DNA of 64,000 nucleotides. It comes from Spirilliplanes yamanashiensis (GTDB lineage: Bacteria > Actinomycetota > Actinomycetes > Mycobacteriales > Micromonosporaceae). The position numbers and the translations under genes are program-made. The notes beneath the pieces are model-generated. The model worked only from the letters and a program-made list of their open reading frames with translations. It was not told the DNA's origin and did no database searches. How positions within the stretch are numbered: position 1 is the first letter of the stretch; every line of letters begins with the position of its first letter. Shown piece after piece: positions 53,608 through 61,806 of the stretch. The stretch is from NCBI RefSeq assembly GCF_016863475.1, contig NZ_BOOY01000003.1, positions 1-64,000 of the forward strand, read 5' to 3'.

Positions 53608-54219
53608 CTAGCGACCGGCCCCGATCAGGCGGGCGTCCGCGGCGCTGCCGACCACGTGGTCGATGAGGCCGTACGCCTTCGCCTCCTGCGCCGTGAACCA
53701 GCGGTCGCGGTCGGAGTCGCGCTCGATCTCCTCCGGCGTGTGGCCGGTGTGGAAGGCGATCCGCTCGTTCATCGTCTGCTTGATGTGCAGCATGCTCTCG
53801 GCCTGGATGGCGATGTCGGCCGCGGTGCCGCCGATGCCGCCGGAGAGCTGGTGCATCATCACCCGGGCGTGCGGCAGCGCGTACCGCTTGCCGGGTGTGC
53901 CGGCGCAGAGCGGGAACTGGCCCATCGAGGCCGCCATGCCCAGCGCGATCGTGGCCACGTCGTTCTTGACGTACTGCATGGTGTCGTAGACCGCCATGCC
54001 CGCGCTGATGGAGCCGCCCGGCGAGTTGATGTAGAGGGCGATGTCGCGCTCGCTGTCGGCCGAGGCCAGCAGCAGGATCTGGGCGCAGATCCGGTTCGTG
54101 ACCTCGTCGTTGACCTCGCTGCCGAGGAAGATGATCCGCTCGCGCAGGAGGCGCTCGAACACCTGGTCGTCGAAACCGTTCGAGCCGTTGCCGCGCATCG
54201 TGTGGTCGTTGCCGCTCAT
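53608..54219 (-). CDS. clpP: ATP-dependent Clp protease proteolytic subunit, unpaired
   Basis: The 203-residue protein has the ClpP fold: IFLGSEVNDEVTNRI, YINSPGGSISAGMAVYDTM, catalytic S98 in GMAASMGQF, His in VMMHQLSGG, and Asp region DSDRDRWFTAQEAKAYGLID. The handle segment GGIGGTAADIAIQAE differs from the major ClpP1. No second clpP and no clpX lie beside it, so it is an accessory subunit of the ClpP3/4 kind. Family length is typical. Divergent from the small gene at 54399. Confidence 0.9.
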   Translation of the reverse strand: MSGNDHTMRGNGSNGFDDQVFERLLRERIIFLGSEVNDEVTNRICAQILLLASADSERDIALYINSPGGSISAGMAVYDTMQYVKNDVATIALGMAASMGQFPLCAGTPGKRYALPHARVMMHQLSGGIGGTAADIAIQAESMLHIKQTMNERIAFHTGHTPEEIERDSDRDRWFTAQEAKAYGLIDHVVGSAADARLIGAGR

Positions 54220-54398
54220 CGGCCCAGCTTGTCATCCCGGCCCGGCGGGCTGCGACTTTTACTCTCTCGGCGCAACGGGCGTGCCGCCGGATACCGGCGG
54301 CGCGCCGCACCGGTGCTGCGATAGCGTCTGCGCGTCGGGCCTAGCGTCTCCCGGGTCGGAGTGGACCCGCGCGCGGCCGGCACCCGAGGGGGCAACCG

Positions 54399-54617
54399 AT
54401 GAGCGATTCCAGCACCGATCCCGGCACCGAACCCGCCGCCGAGCCGGCCGACGCCGCGGAGGGGCAGCCCGAGGAGTTCGCCAACCGGGCGGCCCGCCGG
54501 GCGGCCAAGGGCAAGGCCGGCGCGAAGCCGCAGGAGCAGTTCCGCAAGGGCCAGGTGCCGACCGGCCGGGGCGCGGTGCAGAGCCCCCGCCAGTACGGCA
54601 CCCGCCGCAGCGGCTGA
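54399..54617 (+). CDS. Small conserved disordered protein (72 residues)
   Basis: The ATG at 54399 gives MSDSSTDPGTEPAAEPADAA, an acidic half, then FANRAARRAAKGKAG and QEQFRKGQVPTGRGAVQSPR, a basic Arg/Gly half ending YGTRRSG. The charge switch suggests a disordered nucleic-acid or ribosome-binding protein. Related small proteins with the NRAARRAAKGK motif are familiar in actinomycetes without a known role. It is divergent from clpP. Confidence 0.75.
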   Translation: MSDSSTDPGTEPAAEPADAAEGQPEEFANRAARRAAKGKAGAKPQEQFRKGQVPTGRGAVQSPRQYGTRRSG

Positions 54618-54626
54618 CCCCGCTGC

Positions 54627-55196
54627 TCACACCCGGGCGGCGGCCCGCTTCGCCAGCTCGACCAGGTACGTGTCGACGCCCGGCGCGGGGGGCCTGCCGC
54701 CCGGCAGGAACGTGATGTCGACGGCGACGCCGCCCGCGCGGAACGCGATCATGGTGCGCGCGTCGGTCCACGCCTCGTCGCCGACGCCCGGAACCTTCGT
54801 GAAGCCCTTGTCCCGCACGATCGGCATGATCATCTCCCGCCAGTAGGTGGGCGCGTCGCCGTCGGGCGTGACGTGCACGCTGATTGCGTGGTTGTCCGGC
54901 CCGTCGGCGTGCGCCACGCCGGTGCCGAAGTCGTACTGCCGGACCGACACCCCGCCGAGGTACGCCTCCGCGATGTAGTCCACCTCGCCGCGCACCTGGG
55001 CGCCGGTGACCTCCTCGACGTCCCGCACGGTGACCACGGCCCCGGGCGGGTCCGCCGGGTCGGGCTGCGCGGCGGGCGCGGCGGTGGCCGTGGTCGCGGC
55101 CGGCGACGCGGTCGCCGCCGGGGTCTGCTCGCCGCCCCCGCACCCGGTCAGGGCGGCCAGCGCCGCGATCGTCAGGACGGTGGCGGGTCGGCGCAT
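54627..55196 (-). CDS. Secreted lipoprotein (DUF3558-like)
   Basis: The 189-residue preprotein has signal MRRPATVLTIAALAALTGC with lipobox LTGC, an Ala/Thr/Pro linker, and a domain with VTVRDVEEVTGAQVRGEVDY, GGVSVRQYDFGTGV, GVGDEAWTDARTMIAFRAGGVAVDITF and LVELAKRAAARV. The pattern resembles actinobacterial DUF3558-type lipoproteins but the match is not certain. It ends 9 bp after the convergent small gene. Function unknown. Confidence 0.78.
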   Translation of the reverse strand: MRRPATVLTIAALAALTGCGGGEQTPAATASPAATTATAAPAAQPDPADPPGAVVTVRDVEEVTGAQVRGEVDYIAEAYLGGVSVRQYDFGTGVAHADGPDNHAISVHVTPDGDAPTYWREMIMPIVRDKGFTKVPGVGDEAWTDARTMIAFRAGGVAVDITFLPGGRPPAPGVDTYLVELAKRAAARV

Positions 55197-55280
55197 GCGG
55201 GCTCTCCTCGGTCGCGGGCGTTCCGCTGATCAACGACGGCCCCGCCGGCCGCGTCGCGCCACCGGCTACCGTTGCGGACC

Positions 55281-56102
55281 GTGCCTGAAGGTCACACCGT
55301 CCACCGCCTCGCCGCCCGCCACCGCTGTCTGTTCGCCGGCCACCGCGTCGCCGTCGGCAGCCCGCAGGGGCGCTTCGCCGACGGCGCCGCCCTGCTCGAC
55401 GGGCGGCTGCTCGTCGAGACCGAGGCCGTCGGCAAGCACCTGCTGCACCACTACGAGGACGACCGCACCCTGCACATCCACCTCGGGCTGTACGGCAAGT
55501 TCGCCGACGGGACCGGGTCGCTGCCCGCCCCGCGCGGCCTGCTGCGGCTCACCGTCACCGGCAACGGGCGGTGGCTGGAGCTGCGCGGGCCCACCGCGTG
55601 CGAGGTGTTCGACCCGGCGCAGGTGGCCGCGCTGCGGGCCCGGCTCGGCCCCGACCCGCTGCGCGACGACGCCGACCCGGACGCCGCCTTCGCCGCGATC
55701 AGCCGCAGCGAGCGCGCGCTGTTCGGCCTGCTCATGGACCAGTCCGTGGTGGCCGGCAGCGGCCTGATCTACACCACCGAGGTGCTGTTCCGCGCCGGGC
55801 TCGCCCCCACCACGCCCGGCCGCGCCCTCACCCGCGCGGCGTGGCAGGAGCTGTGGGACGACCTGCGCGCCCTCATGAAGGAGGGCGTCGCCCGGGGCCG
55901 CATCGACACCGTGCACGTCGCGCACACCCCCGGGGCGATGCGCCGGGCGCCGCGCGTCGACCGGCACGGCGGCGAGGTGTACGTGTACCGGCGGGCCGGG
56001 CAGCCGTGCCTGGTCTGCGGCGCCGAGGTGGCCCGGGGCGCGCTGGCGGCCCGCAACCTGTACTGGTGCCCGCGCTGTCAGGGCAGCGCGATCAGCTCGT
56101 AA
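55281..56102 (+). CDS. Fpg/Nei-family DNA glycosylase (Nei1-like)
   Basis: The GTG at 55281 is preferred because maturation must expose the catalytic Pro2-Glu3 (PEGHTVHRLA). The 273-residue enzyme has LLVETEAVGKHLLHHYED, IHLGLYGKF, the H2TH region (GLLMDQSVVAGSGLIYTTEVLFRAGLAP) and a C-terminal zinc finger (CLVCGAEVARGALAARNLYWCPRCQ). It removes oxidised pyrimidines and cleaves the abasic site. The start resembles mycobacterial Nei1 (Rv2464c type). Its end overlaps the convergent deacetylase by 25 bp. Confidence 0.92.
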   Translation: MPEGHTVHRLAARHRCLFAGHRVAVGSPQGRFADGAALLDGRLLVETEAVGKHLLHHYEDDRTLHIHLGLYGKFADGTGSLPAPRGLLRLTVTGNGRWLELRGPTACEVFDPAQVAALRARLGPDPLRDDADPDAAFAAISRSERALFGLLMDQSVVAGSGLIYTTEVLFRAGLAPTTPGRALTRAAWQELWDDLRALMKEGVARGRIDTVHVAHTPGAMRRAPRVDRHGGEVYVYRRAGQPCLVCGAEVARGALAARNLYWCPRCQGSAISS

Positions 56103-57670
56103 CGCTCCTTGAGCACCGGCACCAGCGCCTCGTACGCCCGGATGGTCTGCGGCTGGGCGAAGTCGTGGGACAGGATGATCGAGCCCTTCCGGACGTCCTT
56201 CTCCACCGTGGCGATGACCCGCTCACGGTGCTCGTCGTCCGTCTGGCCCTCCTTCTGCTCCCAGTCGCGCGGGTCGACGTCCCAGTAGATGCTGCGCATG
56301 CCGAGCGTCCCGGCGACGCTCACCAGGGGGACGGTGAAGTTGCCGCCGGGGGCCCGGAAGTAGGGGATCTTCGCGTCGGGCACGGCAGCGCGGATGGCCT
56401 CGTTGGTGTCGAGCAGGTCCTCGATGATCACGGGCGGCGGCTGCTTGCCGAGCACGAAGCTGTGGTCCCAGCTGTGGTTGCACAGCGTGTGGCCCTCGTC
56501 GGCGATGCGCCGCACCAGGTCGGGGTGCGCCCGGGCCTGGGTGCCGACCACGCAGAACGTCGCCTTCACCTGCTCCTTCGCCAGCAGGTCCAGCAGGGCC
56601 GGGGTCTGCACCGGGTCGGGGCCGTCGTCGAAGGTGAGCGCCACGGCGGCCGTACCGGTGAACTTGAGGCTGCCGGCGGGCCCGAACAGCCGGCTGCCGC
56701 GGTCCTGCGGCGGGGTGCTCGGCCCGGCGGGCGGCGTGGACGCCGGCGCGGACGGCTTCGCGGACGGCGCCGCGCTGGGCGGCGCGGGCTCCGGCGCGGC
56801 GGCGGCCGGCGGCTTGGCGGGGTCGGCCGGGCGGCTCTTGTCGCCGCCGCGGTCCTTCTCCTTCGCGGCCGGGGCCTTGCCGCCGTCGGCGACCTGCGAC
56901 GACGAGCTGGTCTCGGTGCGGTCCTGCAGGGCGGCGGGCGGGTCGGCCACCAGCAGGACGGCCACCGCGAGCAGCGCGGCGAGCAGGGCGGGCTGCCGGT
57001 ACGAGCCGAGCGTGGCGGCGAACCCCGTCGCCCGGTGGGTGCCGCGCGGGTCGGCGGCGCGGCGGCGGGCCGGGGCGGCGGCGGGCGCGCTGTCCTGGAA
57101 CGCGTGCCAGGTGGCGTCCCGGGGCTTGTGCTCGACGAAGCCGTTGAACGTGCCGGCGGGCGGCGCGGCGGGCGACACCGGCCGGCGCTGCACGGGGACG
57201 GGCTGGACGACGCGGGCGGCGGCCTCGCGCAGCCCGCGCGCGACGGCGGTGTCCCGCAGGGCGCGCACGGTGGTGCCCACGTGGGCCCGGGCGGCGGCGG
57301 ACACGGCGGCCGCAGAGACGGCCGCGGCCGTGAGCGGGCCGGCGGCGGCCGGGGTCGGCGCTGCCCCGGCGCGGTAGGTGGTCGCGGCCGAGCGGTCCGC
57401 GGCCGGCCGGCGGTGCCGCCCGGTGCCGGGCACGGTGGCGCTGCCGGTGACGCGCCGGGTCCCGCCGCCGGCAGCGGCGCGGCGGCGGCCGGGGACGCCG
57501 CCCACGGCCGGGCGGGGAGACGGCGAAGCCGCCGGTGGCAGACCCGGCGGCGGCTGCGGAAGGTGCTCCGACCAGGGCGGAGTCCAGCCCGGCGCGAACG
57601 GCGGCGCCCCGCCGCGGGCGCGCTGTCCCGGCACGGGATTACCCGTGGCCGGGACGCGCTGCGGAGACAT
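56078..57670 (-). CDS. Membrane-anchored polysaccharide deacetylase (CE4)
   Basis: The 530-residue protein has a 220-residue Pro/Ala/Arg-rich region presumed cytosolic, one TM helix (PALLAALLAVAVLLVADPP at about 228-246), a Lys/Ala/Pro stalk, and a NodB-type catalytic domain: TFDDGPDPVQT (metal Asp), CNHSWDHS (metal His), YFRAPGGN and the late ILSHDF. It removes acetyl groups from cell-wall glycans outside the membrane. The cytosolic part is far longer than in typical family members. It ends overlapping nei by 25 bp. Confidence 0.9.
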   Translation of the reverse strand: MSPQRVPATGNPVPGQRARGGAPPFAPGWTPPWSEHLPQPPPGLPPAASPSPRPAVGGVPGRRRAAAGGGTRRVTGSATVPGTGRHRRPAADRSAATTYRAGAAPTPAAAGPLTAAAVSAAAVSAAARAHVGTTVRALRDTAVARGLREAAARVVQPVPVQRRPVSPAAPPAGTFNGFVEHKPRDATWHAFQDSAPAAAPARRRAADPRGTHRATGFAATLGSYRQPALLAALLAVAVLLVADPPAALQDRTETSSSSQVADGGKAPAAKEKDRGGDKSRPADPAKPPAAAAPEPAPPSAAPSAKPSAPASTPPAGPSTPPQDRGSRLFGPAGSLKFTGTAAVALTFDDGPDPVQTPALLDLLAKEQVKATFCVVGTQARAHPDLVRRIADEGHTLCNHSWDHSFVLGKQPPPVIIEDLLDTNEAIRAAVPDAKIPYFRAPGGNFTVPLVSVAGTLGMRSIYWDVDPRDWEQKEGQTDDEHRERVIATVEKDVRKGSIILSHDFAQPQTIRAYEALVPVLKERYELIALP

Positions 57671-57867
57671 CCGTTATGCCTACCCGGAGATCAACGCGAT
57701 GGCGATACCGCTAACGTGTTCGTTCCATCGCTCTGCGTGGATCATCACCGGGACGGGCGACGCCCGCGGGGATGGGCAAACCGGTATGGCCGGGTGTGCG
57801 ACAGCGGATTGCGCGCGGCGTGCGGGACGCGAGAGGGTCGGGGCAGTCCCGTGACCGGAGGTGCTTC

Positions 57868-60375
57868 GTGCCCGTGTCCCGTCCGCTGACCGGTTTCTGC
57901 GCCGCCCTGCTGGCCGCCGGTCTGCTCGTCACCCCGGCGGCGGCCGCCCCCGCCGATCCCGGCCGCGCCCCCGCGACCCGCGACCCCGGCAACGGCCCGG
58001 AGCGCAACGAGGTCGCCGCCGCCGGCCCGGAAAACGCCGTCCAGGCGCTGACGGCCGGCGCCGAGCGGCGCTGGACGCCGCCGCAGCGCGGCTACCCGCG
58101 GCAGACCCGGCTGCGCGAGTACCCGGAGAACCCCGCCGACCGCAGCATCAAGCTCGGGCTCGTCCCGTACCACGGCATCGCGCCGCGGCTCAACGCGCTG
58201 CAGGCGGCCTCCGACCGGGTCTCCGCCGAGGTGGTCGGGCAGTCCGCCCTGGGCCGCGACCTCTACCTCGTCACGGTGACCGCCCCCGAGTCCGCGGCGG
58301 AGACCCGCCGGCAGGACCGGTGGCGGGCCCGGATCGAGGACGACCCGCGCGCGGCGGCCCGCGACCGCGCCCTGCGGCGCGGCTACAAGGCCCCGGTGTG
58401 GATCAACGCGAACATCCACGGCGACGAGTGGGAGGGCACCGACGGCGCGCTGCGCGTCATCGAGCGGCTCGCCACCGCCACCGACCCGGCGACGGCGGCG
58501 CTGCTGCGGCGCACCCGCGTCTACATCACCGTCACCAACAACCCCGACGGGCGCATCGCCGGCCAGCGGCCCAACGGCAACGGCTTCGACGTCAACCGCG
58601 ACCACGCCACCAGCTCGCAGCCCGAGTCGCGGGCGGTGCGCGACGTCGTCATCGCGACGCAGCCCTTCGTCATGCTCGACGAGCACGGCTACACCGGCAC
58701 CACGCTGCTGGAGCCGGCCACCGCCCCGCACGGCCAGAACTACGAGTACGACCTCTACATCCGGCACGCGCTGCCGAACGCGCTCGGCATGGAGGCCGCG
58801 ATCCAGCGCCTCGGCCACCCCGAGACGACCCGCGCCGACATCCCGTTCCGCGACTACGCGCCCGGCGACTGGGACGACTGGCCGCCGATCTTCACCCCGA
58901 TGTACGCCATGTACCACGGCGCCGTCGGCCACACCGTCGAGATCCCGCTGCAGGTCAACCGCGCCGCGTACGACACCCTGCCGGTGGCCGAGCTGCAGCG
59001 GCGGGCCCGGGTCAACACCGACGTCGCCGACGCCACCATCACCGCCGCCATCACATACACCGACACCCACCGCGCCGCGCTGCTCGCCGACCAGATCGAG
59101 CAGTTCCGCCGCGGCTGGGCCGGCGAGCCGCAGCGGCACATCCCCGACGGCTACGTCGAGGGCTTCGGCCCGGAGGACCGCTACTCCACCGAGTTCCCGC
59201 GCGCGTACGTGATCCCGGCCGGCACCCCGGCCGCGGCCCGGCTGGTCGACCACCTCGTCGCCCACGACGTGCGGGTGACGGCGGCGCGCCGGCCGTTCGC
59301 GCTGAACGGCCGCCGGTACGCCGCCGGCACGTACGTCGTCGACATGCACCAGCCCAAGCGCGGCCTCGCCAACGTGATGCTGGAGGCGGGCCGCGACATC
59401 TCGGAGCTCGTCCCGCAGATGTACGACATCTCCGGCTGGAGCCACCGGCTGCTCTGGGGCGCGGACGTCCACATCAGCCGCCGCGCGCTGCCGCGCGTGC
59501 CGCTGACCCCGGTGGCGGTGGCGGCGCCGACCGGCGCGGTCGACGCCCCGCGCCGGGCCGACCTGGCCCTGCGCCTGCGCGACGGCGCCGACGTGCGCGC
59601 CGTCAACCACCTGGCCGCGGCCGGGGTGCCGCTGCGCCGCTCCGGCGAGCGCACCGTCGTGGTGCCGCGGGCGCACCGGCGGGCGGCCGCCGACGCGGCG
59701 GGCCGCTTCGGGGTGCGGTTCACCGCCGCGCCGCGGGGCGCCACCACACCGTTCACGGCCCCGGTGCTGGCCGCCGCGGTGTCCGCCGACGAGCTGTTCG
59801 TGCTGCGCGAGCTGGGCTTCGACGTGCGGCCAGTGTCCACGGCGGTGCTCAACGCCGGGTTCGACTGGACGGGCGTGACCACGCTGATGGTGTCGTCCGG
59901 GCTGTCCTACGCCGGGCTGAATCCGGCGGCGAAGGCGGCCCTCGACGCGTTCCTGGCCCGCGGCGGCGTCGTCACCCGCGGCGCCACCGGCGCGACGTTC
60001 AACACGGCGGCGGCCCTGCTGCCCGCCACGGCCGTCCGGGGCCGCGCCGACGCGAACGGCGTCGTGCGCACCAGCCGCGGCCCGTCGTTCGTGTACTCGC
60101 CGATCTGGTTCACCGGCACCGGCTTCACGGTCGTCGAGCGCTACGGCGCCGACCCGCTGATCGCCGGGCACTGGCGCGAGGACACGCCCGGCGCCGGCGG
60201 GCCCGCGCAGGCCGCGAACCAGGCGTCGGTGGTGTCCGGGGTGACCACCCGCGGCGGCCGCGCCGTCCTGTACGGCACCGAACCGCTGTTCCGCGCCCAC
60301 CCCAAGGGCCTGTTCGCCGACGTCGCCGCGTCGATCTACGCGGTGACCCCGGCCACGGTGGCCGTCACGCCGTAG
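57868..60375 (+). CDS. Secreted M14 zinc carboxypeptidase
   Basis: The GTG at 57868 is 5 nt after GGAGGT (57857-57862). The 835-residue preprotein has a signal peptide (PVSRPLTGFCAALLAAGLLV, cleavage after AAA). The M14 domain has zinc ligands H184 and E187 in NIHGDEWEG, NNPDGRIAGQRPNGNGFDVNRD, DEHGYTG and catalytic Glu in GHTVEIPLQV. C-terminal 400 residues include further domains (a Rossmann-like segment with LSYAGLNPAAKAALDAFLARGGV). It would cleave C-terminal residues of extracellular peptides. The extra C-terminal part is longer than in standard M14 enzymes. Confidence 0.9.
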   Translation: MPVSRPLTGFCAALLAAGLLVTPAAAAPADPGRAPATRDPGNGPERNEVAAAGPENAVQALTAGAERRWTPPQRGYPRQTRLREYPENPADRSIKLGLVPYHGIAPRLNALQAASDRVSAEVVGQSALGRDLYLVTVTAPESAAETRRQDRWRARIEDDPRAAARDRALRRGYKAPVWINANIHGDEWEGTDGALRVIERLATATDPATAALLRRTRVYITVTNNPDGRIAGQRPNGNGFDVNRDHATSSQPESRAVRDVVIATQPFVMLDEHGYTGTTLLEPATAPHGQNYEYDLYIRHALPNALGMEAAIQRLGHPETTRADIPFRDYAPGDWDDWPPIFTPMYAMYHGAVGHTVEIPLQVNRAAYDTLPVAELQRRARVNTDVADATITAAITYTDTHRAALLADQIEQFRRGWAGEPQRHIPDGYVEGFGPEDRYSTEFPRAYVIPAGTPAAARLVDHLVAHDVRVTAARRPFALNGRRYAAGTYVVDMHQPKRGLANVMLEAGRDISELVPQMYDISGWSHRLLWGADVHISRRALPRVPLTPVAVAAPTGAVDAPRRADLALRLRDGADVRAVNHLAAAGVPLRRSGERTVVVPRAHRRAAADAAGRFGVRFTAAPRGATTPFTAPVLAAAVSADELFVLRELGFDVRPVSTAVLNAGFDWTGVTTLMVSSGLSYAGLNPAAKAALDAFLARGGVVTRGATGATFNTAAALLPATAVRGRADANGVVRTSRGPSFVYSPIWFTGTGFTVVERYGADPLIAGHWREDTPGAGGPAQAANQASVVSGVTTRGGRAVLYGTEPLFRAHPKGLFADVAASIYAVTPATVAVTP

Positions 60376-60413
60376 CGGGAGGCGGCGTCGCGGCGTGCGG
60401 CAGGATGGCGGGC

Positions 60414-61373
60414 ATGGAGACCGCGCCCGTCACCCTCGCCGACGTCCGCGACGCCGCCACCCGGATCGCCGGCGTCGCCCACCGCACGCCGGTGCTGCGC
60501 TCCCGCACCCTCGACGCCCTGGCCGGCGCCGAGGTGTACCTGAAGTGCGAGAACCTGCAACGGGTGGGCGCGTTCAAGTTCCGCGGCGCGTACAACGCCG
60601 CCTCCCGCCTCACCCCGCAGCAGCGGGCCCGGGGCATCGCCGCGTACTCGTCCGGCAACCACGCCCAGGCGGTGGCGCTGGCCGCCCGCGAGCTCGGCAC
60701 GACCGCCGTCATCCTGATGCCCGAGGACACCCCGGTGTCCAAGCGCGACGCCGTCGCCGGGTACGGCGCCGAGGTGCTGACCTACGACCGCTACACCGGC
60801 GACCGGGTCGCCCTGGGCGAGGCGCTGGCGGCCGAGCGGGGCCTGGCGCTGATCCCGCCGTACGAGCACCCGCACGTCATCGCCGGGCAGGGCACGGCCG
60901 CGCTGGAGCTGATCGAGGAGGTCGGCGAGCTGGACGCGCTGGTCGTCCCGGTGGGCGGCGGCGGGCTGATGGCGGGCAGCGCGACGGCGGCGAAGGCGCT
61001 GCTGCCGGGCATCGCGATGATCGGGGTGGAGCCGGCGGCGGGCGACGACACGAAGCGCTCGCTGGCGGCGGGCCACCGCGTCGCGATCCCGGTGCCCCGC
61101 ACGATCGCCGACGGCCAGGCCGCCGACATCCCCGGCGAGCTGACATTCTCGGTGAACCGGCGGCTCGTCGACGACATCGTGCTGGTCGGCGACGACGCCA
61201 TCGTCGAGGCGATGCGGTTCGCGTTCGACCGGCTGAAGACCGTGGTCGAGCCGAGCGGCGCGACCGGCCTGGCGGCGGTGCTGGCGCGCGCGGTCCCCGG
61301 CCGCCGCGTCGGCGTGGTGCTGTCGGGCGGCAACGTGGGCGCGGCCCGTTTCGCCGAACTGGTCGGCCCGTAG
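60414..61373 (+). CDS. Threonine/serine dehydratase-like PLP enzyme
   Basis: The ATG at 60414 (METAPVTLADVRDAATRIAG) is used; 60405 is possible. The 319-residue fold-type II enzyme has the PLP-lysine K55 in GAFKFRGAYN, SSGNHAQAVALAA, and phosphate-binding GGGGLMAGSA, as well as SGATGLAAV and LSGGNVG. No ACT regulatory domain is present, so it is the short catabolic or serine-racemase-like type. The reaction deaminates Thr/Ser to 2-oxoacids. It follows the M14 gene after 38 bp on the same strand. Confidence 0.9.
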   Translation: METAPVTLADVRDAATRIAGVAHRTPVLRSRTLDALAGAEVYLKCENLQRVGAFKFRGAYNAASRLTPQQRARGIAAYSSGNHAQAVALAARELGTTAVILMPEDTPVSKRDAVAGYGAEVLTYDRYTGDRVALGEALAAERGLALIPPYEHPHVIAGQGTAALELIEEVGELDALVVPVGGGGLMAGSATAAKALLPGIAMIGVEPAAGDDTKRSLAAGHRVAIPVPRTIADGQAADIPGELTFSVNRRLVDDIVLVGDDAIVEAMRFAFDRLKTVVEPSGATGLAAVLARAVPGRRVGVVLSGGNVGAARFAELVGP

Positions 61374-61405
61374 ACTCGCCGGTCGGCAACCGGGAGGGGC
61401 GTGGG

Positions 61406-61729
61406 ATGAGCGGCGAGGACGTCGAGTCGGCGGAGCTGTACCTGGACCCGGCGATGGTGTGGGAGACCCTGCTCGCCGACCCGGACCTGACCCGCATCGG
61501 CGCTCTGCTGCGCGCCGCCCACGCCGACGACCGGCTGCGCGGCCGCATGCCGCACGTGCGCCACTACGCCCTGAGCTTCGACGCCTCCGGCGAGCCGGGC
61601 GAGGAGGTGTGCATCGTCCCGCTGAGCAACGGCCGCTACGTGGTGGAGGCCGCCGGCGAGGCCACCCCGGCCGACGACGCGCCCCGCGCGGTCGCGATGG
61701 CGGCCGCGGCGATCGACGAGGCCCGGTAG
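61406..61729 (+). CDS. Hypothetical protein (107 residues)
   Basis: The ATG at 61406 has GGGAGGGG upstream. The acidic protein contains VWETLLADPDLTRIGALLRAA, a central RMPHVRHYALSFDASGEPGEEVCIVPLSNGRYVVEA, and a Pro/Asp/Ala tail. No TM or signal peptide. It is 32 bp after the dehydratase. I do not recognise the family. Confidence 0.7.
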   Translation: MSGEDVESAELYLDPAMVWETLLADPDLTRIGALLRAAHADDRLRGRMPHVRHYALSFDASGEPGEEVCIVPLSNGRYVVEAAGEATPADDAPRAVAMAAAAIDEAR

Positions 61730-61806
61730 TCCGCGGTCCATGCCCTTTCGTCGATGGCGGCGGGTGTGGACAATCGGTCGCGCACACCGACCACGGGGGC
61801 CGAGTC

